NCBI RefSeq assembly: GCF_003609995.1
Contig: NZ_AP018786.1
Coordinates: forward strand, 1,870,001-1,934,000
Origin: Sutterella megalosphaeroides
Lineage (GTDB): Bacteria > Pseudomonadota > Gammaproteobacteria > Burkholderiales > Burkholderiaceae_F
Length of the DNA: 64,000 nucleotides
Reading direction: 5' to 3'
The position numbers and the translations under genes were made by a program. The notes beneath the pieces were generated by a model that saw only the letters and a program-made list of their open reading frames with translations, ran no database searches and was not told the DNA's origin. Positions within the stretch are counted from its first letter, which is position 1; each line of letters starts with the position of its first letter. Shown in pieces: positions 1 to 7,602 of this stretch.

Positions 1-1209
1 GAGTTTCGTTTTACCGAAATAACCTCTGGGGTCAATAAAGTAGACCTTACCGTTGACGCGATCATAAATCATATTGGAGAAAGTAGGATCTCCATGAATC
101 AACTTAAATTCCTGAGGATAGAAATTCCGGAGGATACGGGCAAGACTATCACGATCGTAGAAAATGTTTTTGTAGTATCGATCGTTAATTCGAATATATT
201 CTTCTCTGGCAAAAGGAACCAGATCCTCAACTTTCTCGAGCCGTTTAAAAGTCTTATCAATGTAATTGTCATCCAGGTCAGAAACTACGGCGGGATGAGC
301 GGGTTCTAGATTGTGAAGAGACTTAAGACCATTGACAATTCCGTCGATAATCTTGCGCTTCTCACTCATGGTGAGACAATCGTATTCGAAGATGTTGTGT
401 CCACGAATACGTTCCATTACCAAGGGTTCAAAGGAATGAATCTTAGGAATTGCTTCGAATCCCAGATTCTTAACATGCTTATACCAAGCAATTTCATCAA
501 CAGCAATTTTTCGCCCTTGATCATCAATACCTCGTTTAGTCACCGTATCTTCATTAAAGATAACTTCATTAAACGGTCGACAAACTGCCGGGCTACTATA
601 AGATTCAAAAACACGCATCGTTCCCACTTCATCTATATTTTCAAGATAGAAGGGGGTAAACTGAATATCTCGGCTCTGCAACCAGGGGACAAGTGCTCCT
701 TCTTTAGGAACGTCTGCAAGTTCGTCCTTATTTTTAAACACGAAGAAACCAGCAACCCCAGCAGAGGAGGAAGCACTATGCTTTAAGCGGCCATTATCAA
801 AGGACCAGCGGCAAGGAAAAGTACCAGAGAGCCCTATCAAATTTTGTTCAATAGGGGCCTTCATGATATTAGGCATGGACCAATTCTGATGGAATAACAG
901 GTCACACCAAAGTACGACTACGGGATCGTTATCATTAAAGTTCTGTATGGCATTACGAATACCAGATGCAGTCCCCTTCCCATCTGCATCAACTACGCGA
1001 ATGCGATATTGCGGACCAAACGCAGCCAAATACTTAACCAGAGCATCCTGCTTGTAATCACAGATAACCGTAATATCGTGATCTTTAAAAGCCTCAAATG
1101 CCCAGAAAATCATGGGACGATTATTGACCGGAACTAAGCATTTCGGTCGATTTCGAGTCAACCCCTCAAGGCGCGTCCCTTTTCCGCCTGCTTGAATAAT
1201 TACGTGCAT
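1..1209 (-). CDS. Nucleotidyltransferase fused to choline/aminoglycoside kinase-like domain (3' end outside window)
   Basis: The reverse strand is open from an ATG at 1209 to the window edge, giving 403 residues with no stop, so the C-terminus is missing. The N-terminus carries the sugar-nucleotide/CTP transferase signature (IIQAGGKGTRL, then RPKCLVPVNNRPM), and this domain spans roughly residues 1-225. From about residue 230 it continues as a phosphotransferase of the APH/choline kinase fold: the catalytic loop HGDPTFSNM is near residue 371 and the metal-binding FIDPRG near 393. Fusions of this kind occur in capsule and LPS loci and are thought to activate and transfer a phosphorylated substituent (compare the separate LicC and LicA functions). 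The actual substrate cannot be read from the sequence. An AAGGG ribosome site precedes the ATG, and the gene lies 12 bp downstream of kpsF, so it is probably in the same operon. Base composition is AT-rich, like the next four genes. Confidence 0.85.
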   Translation of the reverse strand, partial: MHVIIQAGGKGTRLEGLTRNRPKCLVPVNNRPMIFWAFEAFKDHDITVICDYKQDALVKYLAAFGPQYRIRVVDADGKGTASGIRNAIQNFNDNDPVVVLWCDLLFHQNWSMPNIMKAPIEQNLIGLSGTFPCRWSFDNGRLKHSASSSAGVAGFFVFKNKDELADVPKEGALVPWLQSRDIQFTPFYLENIDEVGTMRVFESYSSPAVCRPFNEVIFNEDTVTKRGIDDQGRKIAVDEIAWYKHVKNLGFEAIPKIHSFEPLVMERIRGHNIFEYDCLTMSEKRKIIDGIVNGLKSLHNLEPAHPAVVSDLDDNYIDKTFKRLEKVEDLVPFAREEYIRINDRYYKNIFYDRDSLARILRNFYPQEFKLIHGDPTFSNMIYDRVNGKVYFIDPRGYFGKTKL

Positions 1210-1221
1210 ATAAACCCTTTT

Positions 1222-2193
1222 TTAACAGACTTTTCTAGCAATCAAATCTTGAATATGGACTATCCCAGAAAAATTCTTATCGCTATCGATAACAATGAGT
1301 TGATTAACCTTATATTTTTTGATCTCTTCCAAGGCGGAATGAGCCGACAAGTGAGAATAAATTGATTTAAGCTCACGACTCATAACATCTTTAAAGGAAA
1401 CCTTATTGATATCGATTGTATTCCTTAATATCTTACAAAGATCTCCCTCAGTAAAAATGCCTTCGGGAATACCAGAGCTATCGACACCAATAACAACGCC
1501 CAACTTTCCCTTAGACATAGCTTCTACTGCATCCATAAGAGATGCTTGAGAAGATACTATCGGGAGATTTTGGGTTCGCATCACATCTTGGACACGCATT
1601 AAAAGCCGCCGACCTAAGGCTCCAGCAGGATGAGATCGTGCAAAATCTTCACGACTAAACTTTTTTGCCCCCATAACAGCACTTGCAATAGCATCTCCCA
1701 GTGCCATTGTAACTGTGGTTGAGGAAGTGGGCGCGAGATTCAATGGGCAGGCCTCGCGAGTGATTTTAGTTACTAAGCTAACATCAGCAGCACGTGCTAG
1801 AGAACTCTCCGCTCGACCCGTCATTGCAATAATCCGAATATTAAGATTCTTTAATGCCGGAAGGATGGTTAAAAGCTCATCGGATTCGCCAGAAAAGGAA
1901 ATTGCCACAAACACGTCATCTGGTTTAATCATTCCAAGATCACCGTGTGCAGCTTCATCGGAATGCACAAAGAACGATGTAGTTCCTGTTGAGGAAAATG
2001 TAGCTGCAAGCTTACGACCTACATGACCAGACTTTCCAACACCTGAGAAAATCACATTTCCTTTAGTGTTCAGGATCAATTTGACTGCATCGACAAAAGG
2101 CTGTCCTAATTCTTTTTCAACACTGTCGATAGAATCACGCTCTATCCGGAGAGCCTTGCGGCCCTCCTCTAGAAGAACCTCATCAGGGGTCAT
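1222..2193 (-). CDS. kpsF: Arabinose-5-phosphate isomerase KpsF/KdsD
   Basis: Converts ribulose-5-phosphate to arabinose-5-phosphate, the first committed step to Kdo, the sugar that links group 2 capsules to their lipid. An N-terminal SIS domain contains GVGKSGHVGRK (about residues 52-61) and the HGDLG loop near 83. Two CBS domains fill the last ~120 residues. The length (323 aa) is normal for the family. The frame is open further upstream to a TTG at 2217, which would overlap the preceding gene by 4 bp, but the ATG at 2193 has a GAAGGA ribosome site 7 nt upstream and gives the usual family N-terminus, so it is preferred. It sits inside the AT-rich serotype block rather than next to kpsD, which is a less common arrangement. 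Confidence 0.93.
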   Translation of the reverse strand: MTPDEVLLEEGRKALRIERDSIDSVEKELGQPFVDAVKLILNTKGNVIFSGVGKSGHVGRKLAATFSSTGTTSFFVHSDEAAHGDLGMIKPDDVFVAISFSGESDELLTILPALKNLNIRIIAMTGRAESSLARAADVSLVTKITREACPLNLAPTSSTTVTMALGDAIASAVMGAKKFSREDFARSHPAGALGRRLLMRVQDVMRTQNLPIVSSQASLMDAVEAMSKGKLGVVIGVDSSGIPEGIFTEGDLCKILRNTIDINKVSFKDVMSRELKSIYSHLSAHSALEEIKKYKVNQLIVIDSDKNFSGIVHIQDLIARKVC

Positions 2194-2213
2194 ATTCAAA
2201 TCCTTCGCAAATT

Positions 2214-2903
2214 TCAAAGATTATCTTTGAGTTTGCTGTAATGATTATAAAGAATCGAGGCTACCTCGAAATCTTGATTATCGTTGATATCGACCAATGG
2301 GCGAGTTGTTTCAAAGAGATAGGGATTCCTACCAATTTGGTACCAAGCCTGCTCAAGCATCTCCCGGCGCATGATAAAAGCCGACCACGTCACTTCAAAT
2401 AATTTTGGGAGATCTTGTGAAATTTTGTGCCAATATCCAAAATTGAAATTTACGGGATTCCCATTGGCATCAAGAATATGATGCCCGACTCTTTTTACAA
2501 CAGCAATGCTATCGTACTTGGGATCCAGATTGCTATAGCAATCAATAAGACGATCAAACTCATCAAAGAGAGGTTGCGTTACCTGACACCACATAATATC
2601 GGGAGCACCAGGAATCGCGTTAACAATTGCAGAAACAATCTGGTTTTCTTTGGCCGTGCTCTTGGTAAGAGCAAGGTCGCGCAGGTGGAAGTTAAAACCA
2701 TACTTTGCGCAAAGTTTTTCTACAGCTTCGTTCTCCGACGAAACATATACATCATCAGGCGAGAAAACCTTGAGTAATTGCTTAGCTTTGATATCGAAGA
2801 GACTATCTTCACCACAGAAGGGACGAAGATTTTTGTTGGGAACTCTTTCAGAGTTTGTTTTCAAGGGAATAGCAACCTTGAGTTCACGGTCGTTGATTTT
2901 CAC
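2214..2903 (-). CDS. CMP-sugar synthetase-like cytidylyltransferase (NeuA/acylneuraminate family)
   Basis: A 229-residue protein of the acylneuraminate cytidylyltransferase family. The nucleotide-binding stretch KTNSERVPNKNLRPF (residues 15-29) is the family hallmark, and the later region with CQVTQP and the terminal DINDNQDFEVA fits the same fold. Known members couple CTP to an acidic nine-carbon or related sugar (CMP-Neu5Ac, CMP-pseudaminic or CMP-legionaminic acid). The substrate here is unknown, because no sialic- or pseudaminic-acid synthase is visible in the window. It is distinct from the CMP-Kdo synthetase at 18.2 kb. The start is GTG at 2903, with a strong GGAGGT site 5 nt upstream. 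It lies directly upstream of kpsF in one leftward operon and probably activates a capsule-specific sugar. Confidence 0.8.
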   Translation of the reverse strand: MKINDRELKVAIPLKTNSERVPNKNLRPFCGEDSLFDIKAKQLLKVFSPDDVYVSSENEAVEKLCAKYGFNFHLRDLALTKSTAKENQIVSAIVNAIPGAPDIMWCQVTQPLFDEFDRLIDCYSNLDPKYDSIAVVKRVGHHILDANGNPVNFNFGYWHKISQDLPKLFEVTWSAFIMRREMLEQAWYQIGRNPYLFETTRPLVDINDNQDFEVASILYNHYSKLKDNL

Positions 2904-2914
2904 TCTTACCTCCG

Positions 2915-3874
2915 TTATTCCATAATAATTTCAGGGAAAATCCCCTTCAGTCCGACAGGATTCACTGAAATAATTTCTACATCGGGATAGAAGCATTCAA
3001 TAAAATATTGAATATTTTTCCAACCCTTAATTAAAAGTTCCGAATTAAACCGGTCCGATTGTGCAGTTTTATCAAAATAGCCATTTGCAGCGCAATCACA
3101 ACCTACCAGATAAATTCGACGAGCCCCAGCATACAAGGCAAAGTAGACGGCTGAAAAAACACAGGACCCAAGATCAGGAAGAGCTTGGCTTTCAATGTCC
3201 CGGTTAATTGACTCCGATGGGTGGTCAAAATAGAATTTTTCAGCATTATCAAACTTCGAAATTAGTCTATCAGAGTAATTCCAAAGCTTGCCTTGATTTC
3301 GTGATAAGTATAGATGATCGCGATTGCTGGAACTACAAACCCCGAAAAATTTCGTGAAGTGGGTTTGCTGGAGTTCTAAATGATACTGGTTCGTAACGGA
3401 ATTATCAATTGCAAACCAATAATCCAAGTCAGGAAATAGCAAAAATGATTTATTCACGCCAATGTGAATAGCATCTTCAATCTTTTTATATCGACACAAA
3501 GTCGGCCCAGTGGCCAAAATAACAAAATCCTTCCCTTCGTGTTTATTTTTGTATTTAGGGAAAACCATACCGTGCTGGCGAGCAATAGCAATGCCCATTT
3601 GATGCTTGATTCTGAGCTCCTTAACATCAGCTTGCAAGGCATCAATCTTCTTTGTCATTGCATCAACTTTAATGAGCAAAGGATTTTTCTTTGAAGAAAA
3701 GAAGGGAATTCCAAAAATCCGCCGCTTAATTTCTTTGTCATTTTCGATGGTTTTATAGACAAAGAAATAGCGAGTTGCCGTCGCCTCCTTCAATTTGGTT
3801 TGTACAACAAGATTCAACCCAAAATATTTTTCTGTGATTTTCCCAGGTTTAGTTATTTTTCGGTAAATTTTCAT
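2915..3874 (-). CDS. Capsule-locus protein with DUF115/MptE-like or sialyltransferase-like fold
   Basis: A 319-residue protein without a signal peptide. Residues 1-60 hold a short FGIPFFSSKK module that resembles the FLGLPILHYG stretch in the next gene. Residues ~65-95 look like a short coiled coil. From residue 115 the pattern DFVILATGPTL, then IGVNKSFLLFPDLDYW, then GSCVFSAVYFALYAGARRI followed by YLVGCD resembles the DUF115 (MptE-like) and GT42 sialyltransferase-like Rossmann folds. Those proteins act on surface glycans or bind nucleotide-activated sugars. A role as a glycosyltransferase of the capsule repeat is therefore likely but not certain. Its start overlaps the stop of the upstream glycosyltransferase by 4 bp, implying translational coupling. 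It is AT-rich, unlike the export genes to the right. Confidence 0.6.
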   Translation of the reverse strand: MKIYRKITKPGKITEKYFGLNLVVQTKLKEATATRYFFVYKTIENDKEIKRRIFGIPFFSSKKNPLLIKVDAMTKKIDALQADVKELRIKHQMGIAIARQHGMVFPKYKNKHEGKDFVILATGPTLCRYKKIEDAIHIGVNKSFLLFPDLDYWFAIDNSVTNQYHLELQQTHFTKFFGVCSSSNRDHLYLSRNQGKLWNYSDRLISKFDNAEKFYFDHPSESINRDIESQALPDLGSCVFSAVYFALYAGARRIYLVGCDCAANGYFDKTAQSDRFNSELLIKGWKNIQYFIECFYPDVEIISVNPVGLKGIFPEIIME

Positions 3875-4908
3875 TTGAGAGATCCGACGATTGTATTGAT
3901 GATTTGTTGGGCCGACTCTTGATCATAAGAGTATTCGAAAGTATGTTCTTTATCAATAAAAGGATACCCTAACATAGAGTGAATCTCTAAGGTTCTTTCA
4001 GTCCCAATATCCGAAAAGCGGTGAGGCGTGTACAGGACATGCATAGGTCGTTTCAAAATACTAAAGACCTCAAGAATGCCACAGCGCAAACCGATGATTG
4101 CCTTGCTTTTACTTGCCAGATAGGTAACCTCTTCGACAGTTAAGGATTCAGAAAATCCTAACTTCGTTGGTGATCCATTCTTTGTATTGACAAAAATATC
4201 ATACCCTTTGGCCCGAATTTCGGTCGCTAATTTTTCCCAGAATTTTTCATCGACAGGCAGCACACTCTTTGCTTCAGGCTGAAGGAGTACAAATTTCTCA
4301 AGGTTTAGATCTTGTATTGATTCAACCCTTTGAATTGCCTCCGGAGAAAATTTTGGTGCGCTATAGATAAATTCATCTGCATTCGAATTCTCTCGAATTA
4401 CTTCTGCATAATGCTTTTTCAAGCCATTCTTGTATTTTATTCTAAAGAGTTCGTTAAGTTCATCTACACCACAGTGATGCGTTCTAAAGACTGTTCCTTG
4501 ATACTTATATTCCTTATCTTGAAGAACATCATTTAGAACAAGATTGGATATATTTGTTGTGATGATAGGTGCATCAACAAACATACGAAGCATATTTGCA
4601 TGGACTTCATTATGAACGACAAAGCAAAACTTCTTGGTTTTATATTTTTCCAGTACGCTTTTATACAATTGCGTTAGAAGGTAGTTTTCTCCCAAAGCAT
4701 TCACTCGACAAATCCATACGAGATCATACTTTTCGCCGATTTGTTTATATATGGACGACAAAATTGTGGTCTCGAAGGACTCAGGAAATAGCTCCACATA
4801 GTCCTCAAAGCCATTTGGTAGAGGAAGTCTGCCATAGTGAAGAATGGGAAGCCCAAGGAACTTCACTTCGTATTCCTTTTGTTTCCTATTTTTTTTGATA
4901 ATTTTCAT
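3871..4908 (-). CDS. GT-B glycosyltransferase, GT9 (heptosyltransferase)-like
   Basis: A 345-residue cytoplasmic protein. The C-terminal half shows the GT-B nucleotide-sugar site pattern of family GT9-like enzymes: LQPEAKSV, a WEKLATEIRAKGYDIFVNT stretch, then YLASKSKAIIGLRCGILEVF. It begins with a basic stretch and FLGLPILHYG, a motif often found at the N-terminus of surface-polysaccharide transferases and partly shared with the downstream protein. It probably adds one residue of the capsule repeat; donor and acceptor are unknown. It sits between two other assembly genes with a 1-nt gap upstream and a 4-nt overlap downstream, so it is clearly co-translated with them. Confidence 0.65.
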   Translation of the reverse strand: MKIIKKNRKQKEYEVKFLGLPILHYGRLPLPNGFEDYVELFPESFETTILSSIYKQIGEKYDLVWICRVNALGENYLLTQLYKSVLEKYKTKKFCFVVHNEVHANMLRMFVDAPIITTNISNLVLNDVLQDKEYKYQGTVFRTHHCGVDELNELFRIKYKNGLKKHYAEVIRENSNADEFIYSAPKFSPEAIQRVESIQDLNLEKFVLLQPEAKSVLPVDEKFWEKLATEIRAKGYDIFVNTKNGSPTKLGFSESLTVEEVTYLASKSKAIIGLRCGILEVFSILKRPMHVLYTPHRFSDIGTERTLEIHSMLGYPFIDKEHTFEYSYDQESAQQIINTIVGSLK

Positions 4909-4909
4909 T

Positions 4910-5767
4910 TCACAACATTAAAAGATTTAGCGGGTAAGTTTTATCAATGTATTGAGTCAGAGGAAACGAACATTCTAGATGTGAACTCTGATGACTCTCA
5001 GCTGCGCTGATCATTGTCTCAATCTTCACTCTGAAACGCCTGGCATTCCTATTTCTTTCTTCTTTATAGTCAGATTTTTTACCTTTCCGGTGATAAATAT
5101 GTCTTGCAATGAGGCCATTCCTTAGTTGATCAATTGCAAATACTGCTAATTTTGCCCTAAACCCCTGAGCGAGAATAGCAGAGTCGTATGTTTCATCCAA
5201 CAAATCCTCATCTGTTATCTTGTATTTATTGACAGAAACGAGATAGCGAATGATAAAATCAAAGTCTTCATATCCATGCCCGACGTATCCTTCATCAAAC
5301 AAGATCTCATTCTTCTGGAAACAAATAATAGAAGAAGGAATGGCAATATGGGTATAACTCTTTCTGAGTTCCCTTATTCTTTTTGTTTTTAGATTCTTAT
5401 TCTGCGCACCAAACCGGCAATATACGCAAGGGAACATTAAGAAATCTTCCCTTTTTGATCGAAGACAACGATCAATAATTTCTTTGGGCAATATAACATC
5501 AAGGTCGCACAGTAAAACTTTGCCTTCTACTTCTCTTAAGGCATAGTTTCTTAACTTGGATCGATTTACGCCCCCAGAATATTTACAAATGATAATGTTG
5601 CCCTTGTCAAACCGGTTTAAAATCCAACGCAGAATTAAATTGCTTCGAGGATTAACAGCAAATTTCACTACAACATTCTCATTTTGTAGTTTCATCAGGC
5701 GAAACATATGCCGCAAGGCATAAAGAACTCCTCGATGAAAATCAACTGGAACAATAATATTTAACAT
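4910..5767 (-). CDS. GT-A glycosyltransferase (GT2/GT27, Glyco_transf_7C-like)
   Basis: A 285-residue GT-A-type glycosyltransferase. It shows a donor-side GGVNRSKLRNYAL motif (residues 65-77), a metal-binding DxD in LLCDLDVILP (residues 85-94), and a galactosyltransferase-7C-type acidic acceptor motif GHGYEDFDFIIRYL (163-176), as in chondroitin- and hyaluronan-type polymerase domains. Such enzymes add GalNAc, GlcNAc or related residues to capsule chains. The exact sugar cannot be stated. It is the first gene of the AT-rich block and follows kpsD by only 5 bp, so it probably belongs to the transcript coming from the kps export genes. Confidence 0.72.
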   Translation of the reverse strand: MLNIIVPVDFHRGVLYALRHMFRLMKLQNENVVVKFAVNPRSNLILRWILNRFDKGNIIICKYSGGVNRSKLRNYALREVEGKVLLCDLDVILPKEIIDRCLRSKREDFLMFPCVYCRFGAQNKNLKTKRIRELRKSYTHIAIPSSIICFQKNEILFDEGYVGHGYEDFDFIIRYLVSVNKYKITDEDLLDETYDSAILAQGFRAKLAVFAIDQLRNGLIARHIYHRKGKKSDYKEERNRNARRFRVKIETMISAAESHQSSHLECSFPLTQYIDKTYPLNLLML

Positions 5768-5772
5768 CTGTC

Positions 5773-7599
5773 TTAAAGATCAACAGCAACTTTTGTAGCA
5801 ACAGCAATCTGATAAATAATCTGCATCAGGTCTTTCGCCATCAGCATGCCCTTGGTATCCACCTTAGGCAGAACCAGGATACGATCCCCAGGACCGATTC
5901 CCAGTTTCTCGGCCAAGCCCACCTCGCCGTTTTGCTTGGCAACAAGAATTTGTTTGTCGTTCGCACGGGCCGACACCCCGCCGGCAGCGGCAAGGTAGTC
6001 GTCGAGCGACATCTTCGACTCGAAGGCCACAGCCTTCGGAAGAACGACTTCGCCCGTCACGAGAACAACGTTCGACTTCTGCGGGATCACAATTTCGTCA
6101 CCGTCCTCTAGCCACAGATCGGAGACCTGTCCGCCGCGAGAGACCACCACCACGCCGTCGGGTTCAAGCTGTGAAGCACGCTTCACGAAGTCTTGAATCA
6201 GCTGAGCTTCCTGAACGCGCACCTGAGCTTCCTCAGGCGTAGAGGAGGTCGCCGTCAAAGCCGTCTGCTCGAGGCGACGCAGAGAGTCCTGAATAACGGC
6301 CTTCTGATCGCGAGCGACGCTCTTACGACGGATATAGATCGATTCGGTAGCGGCAAGCTCGGGCTCAACCTCGATTTGACGCAGAAGTTCTCTAAGCTTG
6401 ACCGTTTTGGCAACTGGATATCGGGATGCCCCGGTGATGGCACCGCTCACCGTCGCCATGATCGTTTCGCCCGGCTTGTCCGCAACGAACTCGACGATGT
6501 CACCGTCGGCCAGCGCAAACTTGCGGAATTCTTCAAGATCGAAGTACCGGTTGAACGGCTTCTGATCGCGCGTCCCCGTGACGCTCACGTGCGAAACGTT
6601 GCGAAGCGGAGAAGCGAGCTCAATGAGCCCAGAGCCCTTGGCGACAGACGGCTTCGAGAATTCGTACTCCGCCTCTTCGCGAAGAAGGCCGTAGGCCGAA
6701 ACCGAAACGCCCTTTTCCTTCACCAGAATCACGTCGCCGTTCTTGAGGCGCAGGTTGGGAACGCTCCCCTCCAACGCAAAGCGGTAAAGGTCGAGCTTTG
6801 CCACGACCTTCTTGTTGCGAAGCACCTCGATGTGGCGATAGCTGCCGCGATCGACGTCGATCCCGCCCGCTCGATCGATGAACGACAAGATGGAATCGAC
6901 GGAACCGCCCGCGTAACGGCCAGGACTATTCACGAAACCCGCCACATAGACCGCGACGGGCTGAGCACTCTGAAGGTTGACATAGACCTGCACGTTGTCC
7001 GTATAGACGCGAGCAATGGCATTGCGAACGGTCGAGAGCAGATTCCCCTGACGGACGCCCCCCACATGGATCGGGCCCACCTCGGGAAGGAAGAGGTTAC
7101 CCTGCTGATCGACCACAAGGACGTCGTCAAACGTGCGGGCACCCCACACGCGGACGACTACACGGTCGCCCGGAGCCAGGACGTAATCGGGCGAAGCCGC
7201 ATCGCTGAACGTGTTCGCGAAGCGCCCTTCAAAGAGGTTCGCTGCGAACGGACGAAGCGCCACGGAAGTGGCACTCACGAGCTGCCCCTGAGCCCAAGCG
7301 GGCGGAGCTACGTTCACGGAAGGAAGCATCGTCTGTGTATAGCCCGTCGGCTGGGTACCGGTCATCACCGTACCGTTGGGGCCGACCTGAACGCCCGCAG
7401 GCATGGCCGAGGGCGTCGTACCGAGTCCGGTGCTCGCGGGGGCGGGATTGGTCGAAACCCCCAGGCTCAACGGATTGACGGTCGTCACCGCAGCGGCGGT
7501 GGCCGCAACGGCGCCGGCAGAACCGAGCACTGTCGTCATGCAGGCAAGGGTGAGAAGCGAAATTCGCGTTCGGTTGAATCGCATAGTCAAAAAATCCAT
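5773..7599 (-). CDS. kpsD: Outer-membrane-associated polysaccharide export protein KpsD
   Basis: A 608-residue homologue of KpsD, the periplasmic/outer-membrane exporter of ABC-dependent capsules. A signal peptide is visible (RISLLTLACMTTVLGSAGA), followed by a Pro/Thr-rich stretch. The polysaccharide export (PES) domain starts near residue 140 with YVLAPGDRVVVRVWG, and several SLBB-type beta-grasp repeats follow (for example PVAVYVAGFVNSPGRY and NVVLVTGEVVLPKAV). E. coli KpsD is 558 aa, so the length fits. Translation may begin at the first ATG (7599) or at an ATG five codons later that directly precedes the signal peptide. It starts 3 bp after the stop of kpsE and works with KpsE and KpsMT as an export channel across the envelope. 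Confidence 0.93.
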   Translation of the reverse strand: MDFLTMRFNRTRISLLTLACMTTVLGSAGAVAATAAAVTTVNPLSLGVSTNPAPASTGLGTTPSAMPAGVQVGPNGTVMTGTQPTGYTQTMLPSVNVAPPAWAQGQLVSATSVALRPFAANLFEGRFANTFSDAASPDYVLAPGDRVVVRVWGARTFDDVLVVDQQGNLFLPEVGPIHVGGVRQGNLLSTVRNAIARVYTDNVQVYVNLQSAQPVAVYVAGFVNSPGRYAGGSVDSILSFIDRAGGIDVDRGSYRHIEVLRNKKVVAKLDLYRFALEGSVPNLRLKNGDVILVKEKGVSVSAYGLLREEAEYEFSKPSVAKGSGLIELASPLRNVSHVSVTGTRDQKPFNRYFDLEEFRKFALADGDIVEFVADKPGETIMATVSGAITGASRYPVAKTVKLRELLRQIEVEPELAATESIYIRRKSVARDQKAVIQDSLRRLEQTALTATSSTPEEAQVRVQEAQLIQDFVKRASQLEPDGVVVVSRGGQVSDLWLEDGDEIVIPQKSNVVLVTGEVVLPKAVAFESKMSLDDYLAAAGGVSARANDKQILVAKQNGEVGLAEKLGIGPGDRILVLPKVDTKGMLMAKDLMQIIYQIAVATKVAVDL

Positions 7600-7602
7600 T
7601 CG

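Noticed and set aside
94-786. Two short plus-strand frames at the left end
   Set aside because: They lie opposite the continuous nucleotidyltransferase/kinase frame, which has clear catalytic motifs.
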